DNA of 64,000 nt. Origin: Agrostemma githago. Lineage: Eukaryota > Streptophyta > Magnoliopsida > Caryophyllales > Caryophyllaceae. The notes beneath the pieces are model-generated. The model was not told the DNA's origin and made no database searches. It was given only the letters and a program-made list of their open reading frames with translations. Position numbers and translations under genes: made by a program. The stretch lies in the NCBI GenBank assembly GCA_958450325.1, contig OY288257.1:34952647-35016646 (forward strand), in the 5' to 3' direction. Of the stretch, positions 31,606 through 45,187 are shown in pieces; the stretch's first letter is position 1, and the number at the start of each line of letters is the position of its first letter.

Positions 31606-34600
31606 ACCTGCCAGGACGGAACCAACCTCCGAGGAACCAAGCAATGACACGGCCTTGGTCCAACAAATGAAGAGGGTTCGAGCTGATTTAACCATATGGC
31701 AACTACTGGTTAGCTCACAAGTTCATCGGGAAGCACTGATTAAGGCTCTCGATGAAATCAAGGTCGACTCAGAAGCTACCCCCGCTGAAATGGTAGCCAC
31801 CATCATGCCCTACCTTAAGGGCAAATCCAAAGAAGAAGGCCCACTCATAACCTTCTCTGAAACTGATCTACCTCCATTTGGGCCCAATCATAATTTGACC
31901 CTATACATCACGGTCATCTGCAAGGGTAAGTACCTTCCCATGACCCTCATCGACGATGGATCAGCCGTGAACGTCCTACCACTAAGGACCGCCCGGGCCC
32001 TCGGCATCACTGATGCCGACTATCTCCCAACGGCCCAAACTATTCAGGCGTTCGATGGAAGCCCATAACCAGTCGCCGGGGCCGTTAAACTGAAGATCAT
32101 AACGGGCCCAATCGAAAAGGAGCTAGAATTCCAGGTGATAGATGTCACCTCATCATTCAACCTCTTGTTAGGAAGGCCTTGGATCCACGCAGTCAAGGCC
32201 GTGACATCTACCCTCCATCGCAAAGTCAAGATGCCACTTCAAGACGGTATCATAGCACTGGAGGCAACACCGATGACCGTGGCTAGCTTCAACGCCACAA
32301 ACCGGGCCGAACCACGAGGTTTTGATTTCGTGGGTATGATTGAAGAAGAATATCTTTTCAAGCCCTACTTCGCCCCTGGCATCGACACGATGCTACAAAA
32401 TCTGGGTTACCTACCCGGAGCTACCTCAAGACCATATCTTCCGGCGGGGAAGATCATAGAGGTCCTAGACAACGCAGAATCCCGACTCGGATTGGGATAT
32501 ACTATAAGTTCGGAAGATGTGGGCCGGGCCTCTGCAATCAAATTTGTCACTCCAGTCTTCGGAGCCATCCAAGTGGGCCTCTACCGACCCACCATCACAT
32601 ATCCCGAGACCAAAACGGCTTGGGAATGCAACTACATCCCTGATGACATATTCACCGTTATCCAGGATGAGTCCGAGAAAAGGGAAGGCAACTCCGAGCC
32701 CGTGCTGGGGCTCTTATTTGGAGAAGACAAAATCGTCCCTGCTCCAAAAGATGACTTGGTCAACTTGATCCTCCGCAGTGATCGGTTCGACCCAACCAAG
32801 CTCATTACCGAAGTCGGCGCCAACACCGAAACAAGGGCTTGGATGAAGACCGTAAAGTGGACCGACAGTCAAGGATGGGTCTACAAGCTAACTGCCGGCG
32901 AAGGAGACATGCCAGATACCGAGTCTGAGTCCGAGTCTGAGTCTGAGTCAGAGTCGGAGTCTGAGTCCAGGTTTAGAGGGTCTGGTGCTGGAGTCGAGTC
33001 TGTAATCCCTCTTCCCTTAGCCACCGAGGTCTCGGGGTCTGTCCCAAGACCTCTCCCTATCCCGCCACTGACCAACGATCAGATGGCAGCTCTATTCGAG
33101 CTATTTTCAAAATTCACCATTAATAATAATAACGAACACCGTTCTGCTTACGACTTGTCTTATTTCCAAAATTTTCTCAATTTCAAAAATTTTATATGCA
33201 ATGACATTGAGAAACCCGACGAACAGGTACCTCTACCACAACATCTGGTCGAGCAGCTCGAGCAAAGGGAATCCCGAGATCCGGTAATCGAAGAAACCGA
33301 GTCCATCAACATGGGAACCACTTTAGAGCCCCAGATGCTTAAGTTGGGCTAATCTTTAGATCCAGAGGAAAAACAACAGTTCACGGACCTCCTCCTAGAA
33401 TTTAAAGACGTCTTTGCATGGTCCTACAAGGACATGCCGGGAATAGATCGAGAAATAGCAGAACACCGGATACCCATCAAAGATGGGTACAAACCGGTTA
33501 AACAAAAACTCAGAAGAATGAAGCCCGAATAGTCTCTTAAAGTCAAAGAAGAGGTCGATAAACAATTCAAAGCAGGCTTTATACAAGTGTCTGAATATCC
33601 AGACTGGGTTGCAAACATCGTGCCGGTACCCAAGAAGGACGGCAAGGTGCGGGTATGCGTGGACTTCCGGGACCTAAACAAGGCCAGCCCAAAAGATGAT
33701 TTTCCGTTACCACACATCGACATTTTGGTGGATAATACGGCCGACCATGACCTTCTATCATTCATGGACGGGTATGCCGGATACAATCAGATTAAAATGG
33801 CAGAAGAGGATATGAGTAAGACTACCTTCATCACACCTTGGGATACTTATTGTTACACCGTGATGCCATTTGGGCTGATTAACGCAGGAGCCACTTATCA
33901 ACGGACCGCTACCACCTTATTGCACGACATGATGCATAAGGAAGTGGAGGTCTATGTGGACGATATGATCGTTAAGTCTAAAGACCGAAGCGGGCACATC
34001 ACGGCCCTAAGAAAGTTCTTTACCAGACTACGTAAGAACAACATGAGACTAAACCCACAAAAATGCAGCTTTGGGGTAACGTCAGGCAAATTACTGGGCC
34101 ATATCGTTAGCCAACGCGGCATCGAGGTCGACCCAGCTAAAATCAAAGCCATCACCGAAATGTAGCCACCCAAGACCGAAAAGGAAATAAGGGGGTTTCT
34201 CGGGAAAGTCCAATACATCAGCCGTTTCATTTCGAAGTTAACCACGGTATGTGAGCCCATCTTCAAAAAGTTAAAAATCGGAGAACAGGTACTATGGGAC
34301 GACAAATGTCAAATGGCTTTTGACAAAATCAAGGAGATCCTGTCTGCTCCGCCAGTACTAATGCCACCTCAACACGGTTTGCCTTTGTCGTTATACCTAA
34401 CAACGACTGAGACAGCCATGGGGGCTATGCTGGCCCAGACAGTTGATTCAGAAGAACGGGCTATTTACTACATCGGTAAAAAGTTCCTCGAGTACGAGTG
34501 CAAATACACAATGCTCGAAAAGACGTGTTTAGCATTGGTTTGGGCCACTAAAAAGCTCCGACATTACATGCTTAGCCACGAAGTACAGGTTTTATCCAAA

Positions 34601-36559
34601 ATGGACCCAATCAAGTACTTATTCGAGAAGCCCATCCTCAACGGCAGGATGTCAAGATGGACTTTAATGTTATCTGAGTCCGACCTCAAGTTCGTACCAT
34701 TAAAAGCCATCAAAGGCCGGGTAGTTGCCGAATTTCTCGCTGATAGCCCAATACCCGAGGAAGGTCACACTGATACATGGGCCTTTCCTGATGAGGACAT
34801 ATTTCATACCGATACCAAGACATGGGATCTGTATTTCGATGGAGCATCCAACTTCCGAGGATTTGGGGTCGGAATTCTATTAATCTCACCCCGAGGGGAA
34901 CACACTCCCTTATCCATCAAGTTGGACTTCGACGTGACCAACAACGCAGCCGAATACGAAGCATGCATTCACGGGTTGCAAGCCGCCGCTGATTTAGGGG
35001 TAACAAACCTCCGGGTCCACGGTGATTCATCATTGGTCATCAATCAAGCACTCCAAAAATGGAAAACTCGGAACGCCAATCTCGTGGCTTACCAAGCGCG
35101 AGTACGGGTTCTAGAGAAACAATTCCAGAAAGTCGAGTATATTTACCTACCCCAAGAGGAAAATCAGTTTGCAGATGCACTTTCCAAATTAGCATCTTTA
35201 CTGAACATCCCGGATCACCTGACAAGCATGCCAATCTGTGTTGAAAGGCGGTCAGAGCCGGCCTACATCCATGCCATTCAAGATATCGAAATAACTGACC
35301 CAGAACCTTGGTATCAAACCGTCTTGACATACCTGACAAAAGGGGAATATCCCACGGGAGCTGAAAATCGGGCCAAAAAGGCCCTACGAAGATTAGCAAC
35401 CCAATTTGTTCGTACCGATGACGGGCAATTATACAAAAAGACGGCACAGGGGGCTCTCCTCCTATGTATCGACAAAATTCAAGCCGAGAAGGTCATGGCC
35501 GAGGTCCACGACGGTGAAAACGGTCCGCATATGAACGCCCATATGCTATCCCGTAAAATCATGAGGCTCGGGTATTACTGGAACACCATGGAGACAGACT
35601 GCCAGTTATACGTCAAGCACTGCCATAACTGTCAGATCTTCGGCAATGTACAACATATGCCATCTTCCCTATTATATACCATGACATCACCATGGCCATT
35701 TACGACATGGGGTATAGACATAATTGGGAAAGTGCATCCTTCCGGGACGGGAGGACATTGCTTCATTTTGGTGGCCATCGACTACTTCACCAAGTGGGTA
35801 GAAGCCGAGTCATACCGTGTCTTGAACGCCAAGCACGTGGCCAAATTTATCCAAAACAAGATTATATGCCGGTATGGGATCCCGCACGAATTTATCAGTG
35901 ATCACGGGACCCACTTTCAAGCTGAAACTACTGCATTACTGGCAAAATACAAAATTCAAAGGCATACATCCTCACCTTACCGACCCCAAACAAACGGAGC
36001 GGTAGAAGCAGCCAACAAAACAATTGTCACCATACTTAAAAAGATGGCTGAGAATTATCGGGACTGGCCCGACAAGATACCTTTTGCCTTATGGGGATAC
36101 CGAACTTCAATCCGCACTGCAACCGGAGCAACTCCATATTACCTGACATATGGAATGGAAGCAGTCCAACCGGTTGAGTTAGAAGTACCATCCCTAAGGA
36201 TTCTACTTGAAAGCCAAGTACCAGAAGCAGATTGGGTCCAAGCCCGATACGATTCGCTAGTCCTCTTGGACGAACGACGGTCCCGGGCCCTCAACAATAT
36301 TCAAGTATATCAAAAGAGAATCCAGCGGGCCTTCAACAAAAGAGTCAGGCCCAGGAAAATCAAAGAAGGTGATTTGGTCCTAAAATCGGTTCGTGCCTTA
36401 CTACCGGTTGACCCAAGGGGAAAGTTCAAACCCAATTGGGATGGGCCATACATAGTCAAGAAAATCCTATCAGGAGGAGCGGTGATGCTAACGGACCTGG
36501 ATGGCAATGAGTTCGTCAACCCGACCAACTTGGACCAGCTGAAGCGCTATTACCCATGA
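31412..36559 (+). pseudogene. Pro-pol of element B, four nonsense codons
   Basis: One reading frame, broken by TAA at 32066 and 33350 and TAG at 33530 and 34163. Domains in order: aspartic protease (LIDDGSAVNVLP near 31950; LLLGRPWI near 32165), a Ser-Glu repeat linker (32921-32967), reverse transcriptase (VCVDFRDLN, MPFGLINAGATYQ, catalytic YVDD near 33955), the Ty3-type RNase H (34310-34740), the additional archaeal-type RNase H (DGASN, NNAAEYEA, GDSSLV; 34840-35200) and integrase (His/Cys finger VHDGENGPHMNAH...CHNC, then D, D, E in WGID, SDHGTHF and NGAVEAANK). All catalytic residues remain, although SDHG replaces the usual SDNG. Products would act in cytoplasmic particles and then in the nucleus. 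Confidence 0.92.
32921..32967 (+). repeat. Ser-Glu hexanucleotide repeat in pol
   Basis: GAGTCT/GAGTCC/GAGTCA/GAGTCG units, encoding alternating Glu and Ser in the linker between protease and RT. Confidence 0.9.
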
Positions 36560-36869
36560 ACCCCTGTCTCAATGTCATTTGCAAAAATTTATAAAATTTG
36601 TCTTTTTAAAAATTTTCAAAATTTTAGACAAGTCAATAAGTTAGAATTAATTATTCTACCGTCGCACATCTCGAATCAATGATCTTGATGTATTTCGAGA
36701 ATTGCAAAAAAAAATCAAATCAATCGAATTTTGAACTACGTCTGGTTTGATTCCGCTAATTGTGGATACGTAGTCAACCCCTCAAAAGGGTACAACCACT
36801 GCAATATCGAAAAGACGGGAACGGTTTCAAATAATATGTCTTTTATTAGTATCTCGATAAACTCGGGAA

Positions 36870-36903
<34 letters not shown>

Positions 36904-36993
36904 GGCAAAACTACAAAAATCGCCAAACACGACAAAACTACAAAAAAACGCACCACAAAAATAATAATAATATTCAAGTAATAAAATAAGAGA
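36560..36993 (+). other. Spacer between pol and antisense gene
   Basis: Contains a block typical of Tat-lineage elements downstream of pol, with ACTACGT (36735-36741) able to pair with ACGTAGT (36768-36774), and a run of 32 A at 36871-36902. The antisense gene ends at 36994, converging on pol. Confidence 0.6.
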
Positions 36994-38789
36994 CTAATAT
37001 CCGGGCATCTTCCCCTTTCCCTTGTCCTTCGGGTCGTGTGGAGCCAGAGGTCGTCGAGGTGGGGATGGGCGTTCCCTAATCACCAGGGGAACCTCCTTAG
37101 TACGGGCCCGCTTCTTTGACGACGGGTCTTCAATCACAGTCTTTGGCCCAAGTCGGGCCCGGACATGCTCGGGTAGTCTATCCCGTGGGCCAAGTCGGTC
37201 CTGCACGGCTAGTCTGGGGCCCAGTCTCCTTTCCAAATCTGTCTGGGGGCTCACCTTCCCCCGAGCACCTTTAGCACCGGACCCTTTAGCTTGAGTCTTA
37301 GCCTTCTTCTTTTGCCATGGCATTAGACGGACTAGGGTAGCTGGAGTGTCTCCCTCATCAAAGAACCCCCTGTTGTCTTTAGCCTGTTCTCTCCTCAGCA
37401 GGTCAAAGGCTTCATCAACCTTCAAAGCAGCTCGGGCTTTAGCATCACCTGCTTTAGTCCACTTGGTGTATGAGTCTGAAACCCAGATCGAATGCCGAGA
37501 TTTGGAAACGGGCCAGGTATGCCGGGTGTACCATCTTTGCATCCACGTGTCGCACATCACATCCGTCAATTGGGTAGGATCACTCACAATGGCCTCTATT
37601 TCTGGTATCCGCTGAGCTCGTCCATACTGCCTTAATATGCGATCCGGGTAGAGATGAACCGTCTGGGTAAAGGACAAGATCACTTGGTAACGAGCTCTCT
37701 CCCTCGGGTCCAAACCTGACCAAGCCGGGATGGGCCACCATGGCACGACCCATCGAATCAACCGTCCACCATGGATGGATAGCACCTCATCCCAATACTT
37801 CTGGCTAATCAAGCGAGAAAAATCGATGGCACGTCGTCTCGTCATCAGCTGGTTATGGCGGTAGGTACTGGCATCAAGTGGGGGATCTATCACCGATAGC
37901 CTCTCATAAAGGCAAATCTGAAAAAAGGAGAACAAAAGCATTAGATTTCGAGACAAAACGGACGACACTCAATCGAGTGACTGCATGACTCGATCGAGTG
38001 GCGTCACTGGAAACGGACAGAAGCCTTTCAGCGAAGGCACTCGATCGAGTGCCAGGGTGACTCGATCGAGTGCCCACTGCAGTAGCCGAGTTCTCGAAAA
38101 AATTCAAAAAAAATCAAGGAATCAAAAAAATAAAAAATCCGACTTACTTGCAACAAACGGGTGCTTCCGGTGAGACGAACGGACTGATCCTTTTTACGAT
38201 TGTCCAATCCTTGGATGATTTCGCCCGTAATTAACCAAGCCGGGCTATGTTCCGTCTCCATCAAATCCACCACCGTTATAGGACGGGCATTACCCATGCA
38301 AGATAACCAATCCATGTGACCTTCAAAAGCGTAAACATGGAGCATACAGAAAGAAAAGGCCCTACGGCTATGGGCCGACCTCACCCGGACATCGTGCGGG
38401 TTCATGAATTTCTCAGCCAAGTCGATCAGAGAAATATTGCCACCTTCCATCATACGGGACACTTCATTATGGGAAAGCCCTAAAAATTCCCTCAGCTTCC
38501 TCCTTGGATCATAGACTGAATACGGGACGGCGGGCCGAAGCATCGGGTTCCATCCTCCTATAGCTGCGATCTCCTCAGGTAAAGGGCAGATCTCGCCCCG
38601 AAGGAAAGCAAAGACATGATATATGTCATCCCAGTAAGCCAAGCAAGCATCCAAAAAGTAACGATCTACCACCATCTGACGGAATGGGTACAACTGAGTT
38701 ATACCCGTCTGGTTCAAAACCATCCTATCGGCATCCCTAAATTGACGGGACCACGCCTGCAGCATAGCACTCAACCTATCGATTCCCAT
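36994..38789 (-). CDS. Antisense spliced gene: plant-mobile-domain-like protein
   Basis: Two exons, 38789-38148 and 37917-36994, separated by a 230-bp intron (donor GTAAGTC at 38147, acceptor TTTTTTCAG ending at 37918). Both exons are in phase 0 and give 521 residues (214 + 307) without a stop. Exon 1 has the aromatic and acidic pattern of the plant mobile domain (ACLAYWDDIYHVFAF, LPEEIAAIGGW); across the junction comes a WER-like box (LLQ-ICLYERL), then RWVVPWWPIPAWSGL. The C-terminal 100 residues are very basic (KKKAKTQAKGSGAKGARGK) and likely nuclear. PMD/DUF7745-type proteins are known in plant transposons. Arabidopsis MAIN and MAIL1 are host PMD proteins involved in silencing transposons. 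An intact frame here, opposite a dead pol, suggests retained selection or recent acquisition. The family assignment is by eye. Confidence 0.75.
37966..38078. repeat. Palindromes inside the antisense gene's intron
   Basis: ACTCGATCGAGT words near 37988, 38039 and 38062 plus the variant ACTCAATCGAGT at 37969. The same family as in the LTR promoters, here within the intron (37918-38147). Confidence 0.8.
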
Positions 38790-38892
38790 GATAAATTTCT
38801 TAAAAGGAATAAAGAGACTTTCTTTTTGCCTTAAGGGAAGTAAAAGACTTTCTTGTGATGGGAATTATGAAGAAAACCAAGGGCATGGAGGG

Positions 38893-38901
38893 CTATATAT
38901 A
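38893..38901 (-). promoter_or_regulatory. TATA box of the antisense gene
   Basis: Minus-strand TATATATAG about 105 bp upstream of the ATG at 38789. The spacing leaves room for a start site 30 bp downstream and a leader of about 75 bases. No other TATA-like word lies closer. Confidence 0.5.
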
Positions 38902-39432
38902 GCAATAGCCTTGCCAATTCCTTTCCGTATCACTTTTAGGAAAAGTTTCCTAATTGCAAGTAGAATCAAGCCACAAGCCTAGTCTTGATACTAGTGTAGA
39001 AATAATCATCCCGAACTTTCCTAATTTCTTTAGGAGTCAATGTCAAAAAATTCAAAAATTCAAAATTTTCAAATTTCAAAATTTCAAAAATTCAAAGGTC
39101 ATTTTCCCCAGCACGAGTTATTTTACCACCTACGTGTTGCATGCATTCTATGTGACTCATACAGGTACGACTCAAACAGGAGCATGCAGGTCATCAAATC
39201 TCCCCAGCAGCATTTTCCGGGATAGCACGGGATGGGCCAACACACAAGCGCACCCAGGACTTACGCGACAAGCCCAAGTTCCCCACGGAGTACGATCATC
39301 CAGCACAGGTATGATCTCTGTCTTATGGCTGGCGAGCCCTTCACGCGAGTCTAACGGACTATAAACGACCCGACCGGAAGTCTACCAGGTCTTAACAGGC
39401 TTGGTAGCTACTCTGACTTTCGCCCTACTCTG
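38902..39432 (+). other. Region before the truncated 3' LTR of B
   Basis: No gene. Short repeats of ttcaaaattt words (39045-39105), then unremarkable sequence that runs straight into LTR position 105 at 39433. No polypurine tract, as expected if a deletion took it with the LTR start. On the minus strand it is the upstream region of the antisense gene. Confidence 0.6.
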
Positions 39433-42031
<2,599 letters not shown>

Positions 42032-42566
42032 CCAATCCGAATACACTGGACGCCAATTCCACGAAGCGGACCGACACAGACTGAACACACTGTACATGGA
42101 GCAATGGAAGCGATGACTAAGCCACACAATCGACCAAAACTGAAAACCAAAAGAAATGCTCCGGACTTATAATCAAAGGCTACAATCGAAGTAAACAAAT
42201 CGGAGTCAACATTCGGAAGCCAAACAATCGGAAGCCACACAATTGACTAAAACCGAAAACCAAAAAGACTACCATTGAATAAAACTGAAAACCAAAAAGA
42301 CAACCATTGAAAAAGTCAGTTCTCGAACACGACGCTACGACACCCAAAGAAAATGAACAAGTCGGTTCCGAAACGCGACGCTACGACACCAAATAAATGT
42401 AAACGCTTCGGAATTATAATCACAGGCTACAATCAAAGTAAACAAATCAGAATCAACAACTGGAAGCGATGACTAAGCCACACAATTGACCAATACCGAA
42501 AACCAAAAGAAACGCTTCGGACTTATAATCAAAGGCCACAATCGAAGTAAACAAATCAGATTGAAT
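42032..42566 (-). repeat. H-associated repeats, continuation after element B
   Basis: Begins with the second copy of the target duplication CCAAT and continues the block cut at 26483 (tccgaatacactggac). Further repeats of the cgacgctacgacacc word occur at about 42325 and 42375, with 'gactaagccacacaat' words repeated. Confidence 0.8.
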
Positions 42567-44150
42567 ATTCGGAAGCCACACAATCGACTAAAACCGAAAA
42601 CCAAAAAGACCACCACTGAAAAAAGTCGGTTCTCAAACGCAACGCTACGACACCCCAAAAAATGAAAAAGTCGGTTCCGAAACGCAACGCTACGATACCA
42701 TAAGAATTGGAAACGGTCCAGACTTGCAATCGAAAGCTACAATCGAAGAAAACCATAACCCAGAATTGAAAACCCTAGATGCAAAAAATAATCCGATTGA
42801 GAAACCAACAAATCAGAAATTATACCACCCTAGATGCCCAGAAATAATCAGAATGAGTTGCAGGGTCACAACCCCAAATTGTTGAAATGATATATGTTGG
42901 GTCATCAGAAATAACCTAGAATTGACTAACCCTAGATGCCCAGAAATTGACCGCACCACCCGAAAAGTCAAACTCAGACGACCAAGCCCAACAAAAAATC
43001 GAGAAACACGGAAGACCACAAACAACCCACGGCGCAGAACACCCCGACACATCAGAGATCAGAGAGGGGCAACAATCGGGAACAACAGGACCCAAACTAA
43101 AAAACCCCCAAACTGGTTACAACTGAAGCAGACTCATCAGAGGTCGAGAGGAACGCCAAAGCCAAAAAAAATGGACTACAAAGTAATTGGACTCACCAGA
43201 AATCGAAAAGGACGCAGAAGAGGAGCGCAGTGGAGAGAAAGAGGAGACGAAACGCAGGAGGGAGAAGCAAGGGAAGAGGAGGAGGCAGAGGAGGAAGAAG
43301 CAGGGGCGAGGCAGGGGAGAGGCAGAGGGTTACTGTTCATAAGGAACAGTAGGGGAGACATTCGGAAGCCACACAATCGACTAAAACCGAAAACCAAAAA
43401 AACCACCACTGAAAAGTCGGTTCTCAAACGCGACGCTACGACACCCCAAAAAATGAAAAAGTCGGTTCCGAAACGCAACGCTATGATACCAAAAGAATTG
43501 GAAACGGTCCAGACTTGCAATCGAAAGCTACAATCGAAGCAAACCAGAACCCAGAATTGAAAACCCTAGATGCAAAAAATAATCCGATTGAGAAACCAAC
43601 AAATCAGAAATTATACCACCCTAGATGCCCAGAAATAATCAGAATGAGTTGCAGGGTCACAACCCCAAATTGTTGAAATGATATATGTTGGGTCATCATA
43701 AATAACCTAGAATTGAATAATCCTAGATGCCCATAAATTGACCGCACCACCCGAAAAGTCAGACTCAGACGACTAAGCCCAACAAAAAATCGAGAAACAC
43801 GGAAGACCACAAACAACCCACGGCGCAGAACACCCCGACACAGCAGAGATCAGAGAGGGGCAACAATCGGGAACAACAGGACCCAAACAAAAAAACCCCC
43901 AAACTGGTTACAACTGAAGCGGACTCATCGGAGGTCGAGAGGAACGCCAAACCCCAAAAAAATGGACTACAAAGAAATTGGACTCACCAGAAATCGAAAA
44001 GGACGCAGAAGAGGAGCGCAGTGGAGAGAAAGAGGAGACGAAACGCAGGAGGGAGAAGCAAGGGAAGAGGAGGAGGCAGAGGAGGAAGAAGCAGGGGCGA
44101 GGCAGGGGAGAGGCAGAGGGTTACTGTTCATAAGGAACAGTAGGGGGGGT
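42567..44150 (-). repeat. Two tandem 791-bp units with terminal hairpin
   Basis: Copy 1 about 42567-43357 and copy 2 about 43360-44149; the period of 791 is measured from 'atggactaca' at 43171 and 43962. They are nearly identical. Each ends, on the plus strand, in a purine-rich GAGGA tract and a hairpin ACTGTTC-ATAAG-GAACAGT (43332-43350, 44123-44141). Read on the minus strand each unit begins with the hairpin and a CT-rich leader, then gene-leader-like sequence, like a tandem promoter/5' UTR monomer. Confidence 0.85.
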
Positions 44151-44302
44151 TTGTAAGTTCTTACATTTATAGGGTTATTAATTAGTTATCATTGTCATGT
44201 TTAGACTTGATCTCAGGTTTGAACTTCATTGCAGATCATTGATTGATTTTCTCCAGGTAATAAATCGGAAATCCATTTTTGGTTTCAATTTTTGTGTCTT
44301 TT
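44151..44302. other. Unassigned spacer
   Basis: About 150 bp of AT-rich sequence between the 791-bp repeats and the start of LTR C. No feature seen. Confidence 0.5.
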
Positions 44303-44690
44303 TGTAAACACCCGCATTTTGCCTGCTAGTGTCTATAGCAGTTTCCGACAAAACATCCGATGATGATCTGACGTAAACATGACTTAATACGCTCGAATAC
44401 GGACTCGAAATCAATAGTATCCGACGTGGGCACTTAGCGGAGTACGAATCTCACAAAACCGACCTCAAATTCAGGCCCAGTGGGTCGTTTCAATAAAATA
44501 AGAGTAATTTGAGCCAAAACTGACACCGGAAATAAAATAAAACCGTCATTTTACGACCCAAAACCCGATTCAAATCAAAATCGATATTGAATGCTTCTAG
44601 AAGCCGCCCAAAACAAACACAACCAACAAATTCAAAATTCAAGGAAAAGTCAAAACTTCTCCCTAAAAATGCCCCACCCGCCTGACCCAC

Positions 44691-44813
44691 TCGATCGAGT
44701 CCCCTGACCCCACTCGATCGAGTGCGCCTATCAAAGCCAAAGCAGACGCCTTTTTTTGAGTCACTCGATTGAGTGCATCTAGGGCCACTAACCGTGGGGA
44801 GTTCTATAAATAC
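44691..44813 (+). promoter_or_regulatory. Palindrome cluster and TATA box of LTR C
   Basis: Two CACTCGATCGAGT words and one CACTCGATTGAGTG variant (44691-44776) lie upstream of CTATAAATAC (44804-44813). Confidence 0.55.
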
Positions 44814-45126
44814 TCCCCTACTTCACTTCATTTCGGCAACTTTTTGGAGCTTTGTCAACCTTCAAAAAAACCCTTAGCAACCTTCAATCATCAAAACTTG
44901 GCATACATTTCCAACCCTACACACATATCCCGAGACTGATCCTCCCGATAACCGAGAAAGTCGTCTCTACAACCACACACACCATAACTCCTCCTGTTCT
45001 CGACACTCCTGTGCACACGCCGCTTCTAGACGAGTCCGTTTCCGAGGCCAATTAAGCATGTAGGTTGAGGGTGTCATCAAACCCGTTTCTTCTTCTCTAA
45101 TCTTTTTTTCCCTTCTCTTTTTCGAT

Positions 45127-45145
45127 TATATATATATATATATAT

Positions 45146-45184
<39 letters not shown>
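45127..45184. repeat. (TA)n(TG)n microsatellite in LTR C
   Basis: Alternating purine-pyrimidine tract of nearly 60 bp, in the position where LTR B carries (ATT)n. Confidence 0.95.

Positions 45185-45187
<3 letters not shown>

Noticed and set aside
30601..31695. Minus-strand frames opposite gag
   Set aside because: Shadows of the strongly supported gag and pol frames.
35040..35447. 135-codon minus-strand frame opposite RNase H and integrase
   Set aside because: Shadow of pol; no domain of its own.
36871..36902. Poly(A) tail of a SINE or processed pseudogene
   Set aside because: No target duplication around it and no RNA-gene or exon-like sequence ending in it.
37022..37615. Plus-strand frames opposite exon 2 of the antisense gene
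   Set aside because: The minus-strand frame is longer, spliced in phase and has domain-like content.
42922..43560. 212-codon basic plus-strand frame (also 43962-44156)
   Set aside because: Arg/Glu-rich translation of the purine-rich part of the 791-bp tandem unit; no domain, and the unit looks transcribed from the other strand.
42567..44150. Helitron end, suggested by the short hairpin
   Set aside because: No CTRR terminus 10-12 bp after the hairpin, no 5' TC end and no Rep/helicase sequence.
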